In this document: piece by piece, positions 58,189 through 64,000 of the stretch
Layout: every line of letters begins with the position of its first letter
How positions within the stretch are numbered: the first letter of the stretch is position 1
Assembly: GCF_025200715.1 (NCBI RefSeq)
Contig: NZ_CP104144.1
Location: 1,736,001-1,800,000 of the forward strand
DNA from: Rhizobium sullae
GTDB taxonomy: Bacteria > Pseudomonadota > Alphaproteobacteria > Rhizobiales > Rhizobiaceae
Direction of reading: 5' to 3'
DNA: 64,000 nucleotides
Notes under the pieces: model-generated
Databases searched by the model: none
What the model was told of the DNA's origin: nothing
Seen by the model: only the letters and a program-made list of their open reading frames with translations
Made by a program: the position numbers and the translations under genes

Positions 58189-59400
58189 ATGTCTGACCAT
58201 CAAAAACCCGCCAGCCTCGAAGGTCTGCGCATTCTCGACCTGTCGCGGATTCTCGCTGGACCAACCTGCACGCAGCTGCTCGCCGATCTCGGTGCCGACG
58301 TCGTCAAGGTCGAGCGGCCTGATACTGGCGACGACACCCGCAGTTGGGGGCCGCCCTTTGTGCCGGATGCCGACGGTGGCGACAGTGATCTCAGCGCGTA
58401 TTTCCTGTCAGCCAACCGCAACAAGCGATCAATAGCCATCGATCTCGCCAGCGATGAAGGTGTTGCACTTGTCGAGCGGCTGGCGGCTGTCTCGGACGTG
58501 GTGATCGAAAACTACAAGCCGGGCGATCTCTACCGGCGCGGACTCGGCTATGAGGATATTCGCAAGATCAAGCCGGATATCGTCTGGTGTGCGATATCCG
58601 GTTTCGGTCAAACCGGACCCTATGCCGAGCGAACCGGCTATGATTTTCTCGTCCAGGCGATGGGCGGCATCATGAGCATCACCGGCGAAAGCAATGCGGC
58701 CGGTGGCCGGCCCCTCAAGGTCGGCCTTGGCATCGCCGACGTGATGTGCGGCATGTATGCGACCGTCGGCATCCTCGCCGCTCTGCGCCATCGCGACCGC
58801 ACGGGCGAAGGCCAGTATATCGATCTGGCGCTTTATGACACGCAAGTTGCCTGGCTTATCAATGCCGCGACGAACCATCTGGTTTCGGGAAAGGTGCCAA
58901 GTCGGATCGGCAACCGGCATCCCAACATCGCTCCCTACCAGACCTTTACAACGGCTGCTGGTGAAATCGCCATCGCAGTCGGAAACGATCAGCAGTTCGC
59001 CCGCTTCTGTACGGCGATCGGCTGTCCCGATCTGGCGGGCGACGAGCGGTTTCGCCGCAACCGTGATCGCGTTGTTAATGTCGATGCACTGGACCGGCTT
59101 GTGACCGAGGCTCTACAAGCCGACACCGCCGAAAACTGGGAGCAGCGCCTTGTCCATGCCGAAATCCCTGCGGGCCGGGTCGCCACGATCGATCAGGTCG
59201 TGACCAATCCGCATACCTTGGCGCGTGAAATGATCATGCCCATGGAAACAGTGGACGGACAAACCGTCCACCTGCTCGGCAACCCACTCAAAATGTCCGC
59301 AACTCCGGTTCGTTTCGATCGGGCGCCGCCGCATGTCGATCAGGATAAGGACGCCATCCTTCGCGAACTCACGATGCTCGAAGCTGCTCGCCGGACTTAA
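58189..59400 (+). CDS. CaiB/BaiF-type (family III) CoA transferase
   Basis: 403 residues. LRILDLSRILAGPTCTQLLA, then DLGADVVKVERPDTGDDTRS at the N-terminus, with the catalytic Asp expected in the GYDFLVQAMGGIMSITGE segment, followed by IADVMCGMYATVGILAALRH. These mark a family III enzyme that moves CoA between carboxylic acids. It starts 9 bp after the acyltransferase. Substrate unknown; together with the TPP enzyme it may form a short acyl-CoA pathway. Confidence 0.9.
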   Translation: MSDHQKPASLEGLRILDLSRILAGPTCTQLLADLGADVVKVERPDTGDDTRSWGPPFVPDADGGDSDLSAYFLSANRNKRSIAIDLASDEGVALVERLAAVSDVVIENYKPGDLYRRGLGYEDIRKIKPDIVWCAISGFGQTGPYAERTGYDFLVQAMGGIMSITGESNAAGGRPLKVGLGIADVMCGMYATVGILAALRHRDRTGEGQYIDLALYDTQVAWLINAATNHLVSGKVPSRIGNRHPNIAPYQTFTTAAGEIAIAVGNDQQFARFCTAIGCPDLAGDERFRRNRDRVVNVDALDRLVTEALQADTAENWEQRLVHAEIPAGRVATIDQVVTNPHTLAREMIMPMETVDGQTVHLLGNPLKMSATPVRFDRAPPHVDQDKDAILRELTMLEAARRT

Positions 59401-59594
59401 ACTGTCGCTTGATCGTGTCGCGAAAAAGGTCTTTGCGAAGGACGCCGGAATGGGTCGTCTTGCCGATGACAGGGCGACGTGCCGACAAAGTTGAGGGCGA
59501 GCGCTTGATTGCCATCTCGCTTCTGACGCACTGTATTCGCGATCTCGTTGAGCCTGGCGTCACCTTCGCTCTGGGCGGCCGGCGTCGTCGTCAT
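59397..59594 (-). other. short minus-strand frame between the CoA transferase and YHS genes, doubtful
   Basis: The 255-bp gap 59401-59655 has one plausible minus-strand frame (65 residues, GDARLNEIANTVRQKRDGNQ then ALALNFVG). A second frame over its end reads VIGKTTHSGVLRKDLFRDTI. This could be a frameshifted small gene or chance. No homologue is recognised. Otherwise the gap holds the 3' ends of two convergent genes. Confidence 0.2.
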
Positions 59595-59655
59595 CAACCT
59601 GAAAAGGTCCCTATCCGCAACCGGGCGGGTAGGTGGTTCATGTTGGCATCGGGAC

Positions 59656-60108
59656 TTACGGATCAGGTTGTGCCCTGACCTTATCCCAGTTTGCGTCGGC
59701 CTTTTTGATATACCCGCTGACGTCCTGCCTCCACGTCTTGAGGACGCTGTCATTGTAGTTGAGGTAGAGCTTGCCATCGACCACGGTAAAGGCTTGGGGT
59801 TCGGTCGACGCCTTGTGGCCTTGCGCCGTTCCAAAGGCGCAATAACCGCCATACTGCGGAGCAAAATGTCCCGGGTTGGCGGCGAATGCACCGCGATGTG
59901 CGGCGGATGCAAAGTGGAACGTCGCCCCTTGGTAGGTTGCCGTGTATTTGTCCGACCCTTTCACCGGCTTATGGTCGGTGAAATAGGCGACGGGATCATA
60001 GCCGTTGATGGCCACTCCATTCGTCGTAAAAATCTCCGCGGAATAGCCGACAGAGGCGAAGGAAAGTGCCGCCGCAAGCGGCAGAATGGGACGTAATGAG
60101 ATCGTCAT
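59656..60108 (-). CDS. exported YHS-domain protein
   Basis: 150 residues: a signal peptide (ILPLAAALSFASVGYSA), then INGYDPVAYFTDHKPVKGSD, the YHS-domain consensus, with HFASAAHRGAFAANPGHFAP and YGGYCAFGTAQGHKA (the Cys-containing metal-binding part). YHS domains bind copper or other metals. Likely a periplasmic metal-binding stress protein. An ECF-type promoter lies 39 bp upstream (60147-60172), consistent with the sigma-F regulon's known tie to metal stress. Confidence 0.87.
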   Translation of the reverse strand: MTISLRPILPLAAALSFASVGYSAEIFTTNGVAINGYDPVAYFTDHKPVKGSDKYTATYQGATFHFASAAHRGAFAANPGHFAPQYGGYCAFGTAQGHKASTEPQAFTVVDGKLYLNYNDSVLKTWRQDVSGYIKKADANWDKVRAQPDP

Positions 60109-60146
60109 GGTGTTATCCTTCTGTTGAACGAAAGCGACCTGCCTTC

Positions 60147-60172
60147 TTCGTCACGGGATGCGTAGACGTTAC
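60147..60172 (-). promoter_or_regulatory. candidate ECF (SigF-type) promoter of the YHS gene
   Basis: Minus strand GTAAC (60172-60168), 17 nt, CGAA (60150-60147), the same layout as the sites at 49018, 53279 and 62796, and 39 bp before the YHS start. Confidence 0.68.
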
Positions 60173-60342
60173 ATCCAGGCTGTTCACACCTTTGTGTGGA
60201 GAGGGATGGACCGATTACACACCTGTCGCCAATCCGGGACAGACAGCCATGTCATAAGCAGTTGGTCCAACGGGCCAATTCCTTACGCGCCAGGGGGCTT
60301 TGAAACAGTCTGCACAACATTGCGACAAATTGGAATGAGTGA

Positions 60343-61215
60343 TTACCGTCTCGTTCCCACGGCTAATACCACCGTCGAGCGGAGCACAACCCGGTTGTCC
60401 GTTGCAATCCGATCGACCACCGTTAAGATCGCGTCATCCACCCGGCGACGGTCATTGTCATCGAGCGTGGCATAAGCACCCATGTAGCCGTGCAACTCTC
60501 GAACGTCGTCAAGATAGGACTGGCCAGCGGGCCCCTCCCAGACGACCTCGATCTCTTCAATCTCGAGCGCGGAGAGGCCTGCTCCCTTGAGCTCCGCGCG
60601 CAGTCGGTCCGGGTCCGCAAGCGTTGTGAACCCCTCGGGTGGCGCCGGCGGTGCCATATTCGGGTAAACGGCACGAAGCGCTTCCGCCATAACAAGGAAG
60701 GGGCCACCGCCAGGCAGCTTGCGCCACGTCGCAACGCATGCTTTACCGCCCGCGCGGGTCACGCGAACTTGTTCCGCAAGCCCTCGCCGCCAGTCAGGAA
60801 AGATGCTGGCGCCAATCAGCGAGAAGGTCGCATCAAAGCCTTCATCTTCGAGGACGAGCTTCTGCCCGTCCATCAGCCGGGCGCCGCTTGCCGGGAAAGG
60901 AGCGAGCCGTTGCGACAGAAGATTCACCATACCCGGCGCATTGTCGACAGCGAGCACCGCCGCGCCGCGCAGGGCCGCAGGCACACTCAGCGCTCCCGCC
61001 CCAGCTGCAATGTCAAGTACCTGCGTTCCCCATCGAATGTCTCCGACCCGATCCAGCGCGGCAGCGGCGATCTGGCCTGTATTGCGGTTCGCCGTCATCT
61101 CGTAGACGCGTGCGAAATCGTCCGTCATGTGGGGATGTTCGACAGTTGGCTCTGCCCGGGGAATCCAGGTTGATTCCGCATCACTTCTTACCGTCGGCCT
61201 GTCTGAATTCTGCAT
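60343..61215 (-). CDS. SAM-dependent methyltransferase with a leader copied from the DoxX gene
   Basis: About 290 residues. The core begins DDFARVYEMTANRNTGQIAA and has the SAM motif VLDIAAGAGALSVPAALRGA followed by AVLAVDNAPGMVNLL. The first roughly 30 residues (MQNSDRPTVRSDAESTWIPR then AE) are not methyltransferase sequence; they match the first residues of the DoxX gene at 62073 (MQNSDSPTIKNEAESTWIPR then AE), and so does the DNA before the ATG including GAGGGAG. The enzyme's substrate is unknown. The product is a chimera produced by duplication of the promoter-proximal end. Confidence 0.85.
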   Translation of the reverse strand: MQNSDRPTVRSDAESTWIPRAEPTVEHPHMTDDFARVYEMTANRNTGQIAAAALDRVGDIRWGTQVLDIAAGAGALSVPAALRGAAVLAVDNAPGMVNLLSQRLAPFPASGARLMDGQKLVLEDEGFDATFSLIGASIFPDWRRGLAEQVRVTRAGGKACVATWRKLPGGGPFLVMAEALRAVYPNMAPPAPPEGFTTLADPDRLRAELKGAGLSALEIEEIEVVWEGPAGQSYLDDVRELHGYMGAYATLDDNDRRRVDDAILTVVDRIATDNRVVLRSTVVLAVGTRR

Positions 61216-61392
61216 CTTAAACTCCCTCGTGTGGAACAATCAATTCATCGGCTCACACAGTGATCGACGCTGGCTGCTCAGTTTGATAACAGTCTGTCGT
61301 CAAGGTCATTGGTCTTTCCCTTGATACTTGGTAGCGACACTCCTGTTACGTCTGTCCGCACTGGAGCATCACATTTCGGGACTTCACGACCG

Positions 61393-61538
61393 CGTATGCG
61401 TCTGTCTGAACATGAGTTCATTGCGAACACATCGAGAGCGCCACTTCAATTCCAGCTCCCGGATTTTGCGGTCCTTCTCGGACACTTCCCTGATCATCTG
61501 CTCCATGCGGGCGTCGGCCGTGCGCGATATCTCCCAGA
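61393..61538 (-). pseudogene. duplicated 3' fragment of the 184-residue hypothetical gene
   Basis: Almost identical to 62113-62259 apart from single-base indels and substitutions. It would encode ISRTADARMEQMIREVSEKD then RKIRELELK, the tail of the gene at 62138-62692. No upstream part of that gene is present here: the next gene on the left side of the copy is DoxX. It is one half of the duplication that also supplied the methyltransferase leader. The surrounding 402-bp gap (61216-61617) holds no other gene. Confidence 0.85.
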
Positions 61539-61617
61539 GAGCAGGGCGGCGATGATCAGCCGTGACATGACATGAGCCTCGGAACGGAAGGGGAGAGCGT
61601 TGACGACTTTCGTGTCC

Positions 61618-62073
61618 TCAGTCGCGGTCGACGAGGATCTTGCTGACCAGCGCCACGATCTGGTCGCGATGCGCCCAGGCTACCATCACGCTCAGCGCGA
61701 AGAGCACGATCGCGGGGACGGGCGAGCCCGGCAGCACGAAGAGATGGGTCAAGGTGGCGCCAACCATGATCGCGGCGAGCAGAAGCGCACCGAGCGAGGC
61801 CACAGCCGGGACGAATAGCGCGGCCGCGCCGATCAGCTCGAGTGTTCCGGTGAAATACCGAAACCACTGCCCGAGCCCGATCTGCTCGAAGTTCTGAACC
61901 AACATCGGCAGGCCGTAGAGGTTGGCGCTGCCGGCGGCGATGAAGGCCGCAGCAAGGAGAAGCTTGACGCTCCACAGTCCGATTTGACGCCAGCGCGGCG
62001 CGGGCTGCTCTGCCCGGGGGATCCAGGTTGATTCCGCCTCATTCTTTATCGTCGGGCTGTCTGAATTCTGCAT
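61618..62073 (-). CDS. DoxX-family membrane protein
   Basis: 151 residues. After the 24-residue leader MQNSDSPTIKNEAESTWIPR the DoxX body has four membrane segments: LWSVKLLLAAAFIAAGSANL, then YFTGTLELIGAAALFVPAVA, LGALLLAAIMVGATLTHLFV and AIVLFALSVMVAWAHRDQIV. The DoxX/SURF4 families work in membrane redox or sulfur chemistry, mostly uncharacterised. DoxX genes accompany ECF/metal-stress operons in several proteobacteria. GAGGGAG precedes the ATG. Confidence 0.85.
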   Translation of the reverse strand: MQNSDSPTIKNEAESTWIPRAEQPAPRWRQIGLWSVKLLLAAAFIAAGSANLYGLPMLVQNFEQIGLGQWFRYFTGTLELIGAAALFVPAVASLGALLLAAIMVGATLTHLFVLPGSPVPAIVLFALSVMVAWAHRDQIVALVSKILVDRD

Positions 62074-62137
62074 GGTAAACTCCCTCGTATGGAACAATCA
62101 ATTCTACGGCTGCGCATGCGTCTGTCTGAACATGAGT

Positions 62138-62692
62138 TCATTGCGAACACATCGAGAGCGCCACCTTCAATTCCAGCTCCCGGATTTTGCGGTCCTTCTC
62201 GGACACTTCCTTGATCATCTGCTCCATGCGGGCGTCCGGCGCGCGCGATATCTCCCAGAATGTCACGGTGAAAATCACAGGTACGGTGGCGGCAGTTCTA
62301 TCGTCGATAGCTGCCAGTTGATCTGACTGCTGCGATGGACTTTCCGTCGCGACACGGCCCCAAAGCTTGAGAGTGCAACCGGCGCCTGTATCGCAGCGAA
62401 CGAAGGCTTCCACCGCCGCTTCGCGTCGGACAACGGTGCGGCGAAACGCCGTGCTTTCGACGTGTATGCGAAACGTGGATCCATCGATGACATGGGGAAG
62501 CATCGCAACACTCGACACGGTCTCGAACACAATCCCGGGGCGTATCCGGGAATAATCGATCGCCAACTCCCGATGCGCCTGAACCAGATGAGCAATGCTC
62601 GGAGTGATCGCCTGCCCCCAGACGGCCGCGCCTTCTCCGAAATGATGAACAATAGCATGGCCGATGTTTGGACATGTAATTGACTGCAGCAT
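62138..62692 (-). CDS. hypothetical protein, 184 residues, with coiled-coil tail
   Basis: AAGGA lies 8-9 nt before ATG 62692. The body has ITPSIAHLVQAHRELAIDYS, then IVFETVSSVAMLPHVIDGST and FIVTFWEI-like VIFTVTFWEISRAPDARM. The last 30 residues (MEQMIKEVSEKDRKIRELEL) form a probable coiled coil. No family is recognised. First gene of an operon with DoxX and the methyltransferase, with an ECF-type promoter upstream at 62771-62796. Confidence 0.62.
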   Translation of the reverse strand: MLQSITCPNIGHAIVHHFGEGAAVWGQAITPSIAHLVQAHRELAIDYSRIRPGIVFETVSSVAMLPHVIDGSTFRIHVESTAFRRTVVRREAAVEAFVRCDTGAGCTLKLWGRVATESPSQQSDQLAAIDDRTAATVPVIFTVTFWEISRAPDARMEQMIKEVSEKDRKIRELELKVALSMCSQ

Positions 62693-62770
62693 GAGGGTGT
62701 TCCTTTGTAATCCTCGAACGATCCGTCAGCATCGCGTCGGATCAGGTTTCGCGACCTTGCTGCCTGCTAA

Positions 62771-62796
62771 TTCGTGGGAATGCAGGCGGTTGTTAC
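62771..62796 (-). promoter_or_regulatory. candidate ECF (SigF-type) promoter of the hypothetical/DoxX/methyltransferase operon
   Basis: Minus strand GTAAC (62796-62792), 17 nt, CGAA (62774-62771), 79 bp before the start at 62692. Same architecture as the other four sites in the window. Confidence 0.68.
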
Positions 62797-62825
62797 AAAG
62801 GATCTTCGTTTTTTTGCAGCCCGGT

Positions 62826-63635
62826 TCATTTGGGAAAGCCCACCGCTGTCAGGCCAGCATCAAGCATATCGGCCCGTGCCTCATGGCCGTCGTTATGGAT
62901 GCACATGACACTGTCGCCCCGAATGCAGTCCGGGACATCGTCGCACTCGATGCTATCCAGCGTGACTTTCTTCGCAGCCTTCATGTCGCATTTGGCGCGC
63001 TCACGCAGAATGGCCAAGCTTTTGAGCGCATCGCCTTGATGGAATTTGGTGCCAATCGCCCGACCGGCGAGCGGAAATGTCTGATCCGCGGTCCCATGAA
63101 AATGTACCATTGGAGGAAGATCGGCGACGCAGTCATCCGGTTTTGGAAGAGGATTCCAGAACACGCCGGAGAAAGTCACCATCGCCGCGGCTTTCTCCCC
63201 CTGCTGGCAGGCGGTGTACCAAGCCATCGATGCGCCGATGGAAAAACCACCGATCACCGTCCGGTCCGGGGTAAAACCGTAGCGTTGCCGCAGGTCATCA
63301 AAGACATTCGCGATGAACGCCATTTCATCGCGACCCTGGCTGGGGCCGTGTGGAAAAGACCACCTCCCCTCGATGCCATCGACGGCTACATAGGCCAGAT
63401 GATGCGCGAGCGTCATCTCGATCAGGGAGCGTTGCTGCATCTGCAACCTAGCGGAGCTTTTGAAACCATGGAAATAGACAAAGACGCCGCGAATGTCGCC
63501 ATCTTGCGGCAACTCGATCCGATAGTTTCCGTCCTTGACCGTACAAGCAGTCTGCGCTCCGCAGAGCATTGCGGAAGAAACAGTAAGAGGCATGACGGCG
63601 ATGAGGAGGAGAGCAGCGAGCGGGCATGTGCGCAT
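62826..63635 (-). CDS. exported alpha/beta-hydrolase (feruloyl-esterase/PHB-depolymerase LpqC type)
   Basis: 269 residues from ATG 63635, since the preceding open frame has no signal peptide or homology. A signal peptide (LAALLLIAVMPLTVSSA) is followed by GVFVYFHGFKSSARLQMQQR, the nucleophile elbow VIGGFSIGASMAWY (GxSxG), an Asp in VHFHGTADQTFPLAG and a His in HNDGHEARADML. These form the Ser-Asp-His triad of CE1-type esterases and polyhydroxyalkanoate depolymerases. It should hydrolyse an ester in the periplasm or outside. It lies upstream of, and reads toward, the 62692 gene, with that operon's own promoter in between. Confidence 0.85.
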   Translation of the reverse strand: MRTCPLAALLLIAVMPLTVSSAMLCGAQTACTVKDGNYRIELPQDGDIRGVFVYFHGFKSSARLQMQQRSLIEMTLAHHLAYVAVDGIEGRWSFPHGPSQGRDEMAFIANVFDDLRQRYGFTPDRTVIGGFSIGASMAWYTACQQGEKAAAMVTFSGVFWNPLPKPDDCVADLPPMVHFHGTADQTFPLAGRAIGTKFHQGDALKSLAILRERAKCDMKAAKKVTLDSIECDDVPDCIRGDSVMCIHNDGHEARADMLDAGLTAVGFPK

Positions 63636-63886
63636 GAAGGTATCACCGGTGCTTATAATGAGAAGTCTGTCAGAGTCCTGATGAGTGGCGAGCAGTTTGC
63701 GCAAGACATGTGCAATAGCGTGCGGGACCGCGTCTTCACGTCTGGTGTGTTGTGCCGACGCTGCAGGGAAAGTCTGGATCTCAGGTGCAGATCGTCGGCG
63801 TAAGCGCGCCCACGCCCCTGGCTTGTCGACGCAGGTTTCGTCGAAGAGCGGCTCTCGTCCAATGGCGACAGGTCCGACCTGCCAGG

Positions 63887-64000
63887 TCAAGCATTGCTTT
63901 TGCCGTCAGGCAGGTCAATGCCGATCGCAGCCTGATCCTCGATACTGCCATTCCGGAAACCATAGACGGCCGCGGTTCGGACGAAATGAGCGAGCCGGTC
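63887..64000 (-). CDS. C-terminal 37 residues of a gene entering from the right edge
   Basis: The minus frame open at the window edge reads DRLAHFVRTAAVYGFRNGSI then EDQAAIGIDLPDGKSNA and stops at 63887. It has the composition of a true protein end, but too little is seen to name the family. The 251 bp between it and the esterase contain no gene that I can support. Confidence 0.4.
   Translation of the reverse strand, partial: DRLAHFVRTAAVYGFRNGSIEDQAAIGIDLPDGKSNA

Noticed and set aside
61320..61350. A further GTAAC element upstream of the methyltransferase as a sixth ECF promoter
   Set aside because: At the fixed spacing it is followed by GTAT rather than CGAA or CGTA, so it does not meet the pattern.
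63636..63890. Extended N-terminus of the esterase
   Set aside because: It would place the clear signal peptide in the middle of the protein.
1..64000. CRISPR array, tRNA or rRNA genes, replication origin
   Set aside because: No short regularly spaced repeats, no cloverleaf or rRNA-like sequence, and no repABC/dnaA-box cluster were recognised on reading; a covariance or CRISPR finder was not available.

Overview
The window reads as a stretch of an alphaproteobacterial genome, most likely a member of the Rhizobiaceae (Rhizobium/Sinorhizobium type). The grounds are a GC-rich coding style, a complete ugp-type glycerophosphodiester uptake set with a SorC regulator, a guanidine-degradation operon, an ECF sigma factor with NrsF-type anti-sigma proteins, and several toxin-antitoxin pairs scattered among transposase remnants. 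The density of IS debris and TA modules suggests an accessory replicon or a genomic island. That placement is inference. No rRNA, tRNA or CRISPR array was recognised.

Layout. 1-6862: a minus-strand cluster of exported proteins (formylglycine-enzyme-like protein, a wrecked MltF transglycosylase, DUF2950, DUF3300, a periplasmic HAD hydrolase), then an autotransporter-like beta-barrel with a WPDGRPDVGPQP repeat region. 6868-13934: ugpBAE, a glycerophosphodiesterase and a HAD phosphatase on the minus strand, facing ugpC and a SorC regulator on the plus strand, with paired direct repeats between them. 14104-15256: a VapBC pair with an obvious operator, and an orphan BrnA-type antitoxin. 15339-25244: the guanidine module. 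A sigma-54 promoter lies directly upstream of a guanidine-I (ykkC) riboswitch with a Shine-Dalgarno-sequestering expression platform. The riboswitch controls an ABC transporter, the two carboxyguanidine deiminase subunits, guanidine carboxylase and allophanate hydrolase. Together they import guanidine and release its nitrogen.

25261-29492 is a mobile and decayed region: an IS110 transposase, a copied tail of a SorC gene, a second VapBC, HigA with a truncated HigB, and the N-terminal half of an ISL3 transposase. 30089-37626 is a self-contained type I secretion module: a 1458-residue secreted repeat protein with three nearly identical 585-bp repeats, an ABC exporter and a membrane-fusion protein. 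It is bracketed by the two complementary halves of an ISL3-type transposase. 37909-40748 holds a truncated Tn3-family transposase with an amber codon, abutting a truncated kup potassium transporter. 41450-45100 carries an ethanolamine-type permease, nhaA with a coupled small membrane protein, and a conserved small gene interrupted by TGA. 45189-45965 is a mosaic of three gene fragments (IS630, TfoX, vanadium haloperoxidase).

46298-63635 appears to be a stress regulon around an ECF sigma factor with two NrsF-like anti-sigma proteins and a chlorite-dismutase-family protein. Five upstream regions carry the same 26-bp promoter architecture, GTAAC, 17 nt, then CGAA (one has CGTA): the sigma gene itself, the SDR/ferric-reductase-Rieske redox operon, the divergent TPR/TPP-enzyme/acyltransferase/CoA-transferase operon, the YHS-domain gene, and the DoxX/methyltransferase operon. 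In the last operon a tandem duplication gave the methyltransferase the promoter-proximal leader and first codons of the DoxX gene. The five shared promoters tie these otherwise unrelated genes into one regulon and are the most useful new inference from the right half. The best-supported regulatory assembly in the left half is the sigma-54 plus guanidine riboswitch control region.
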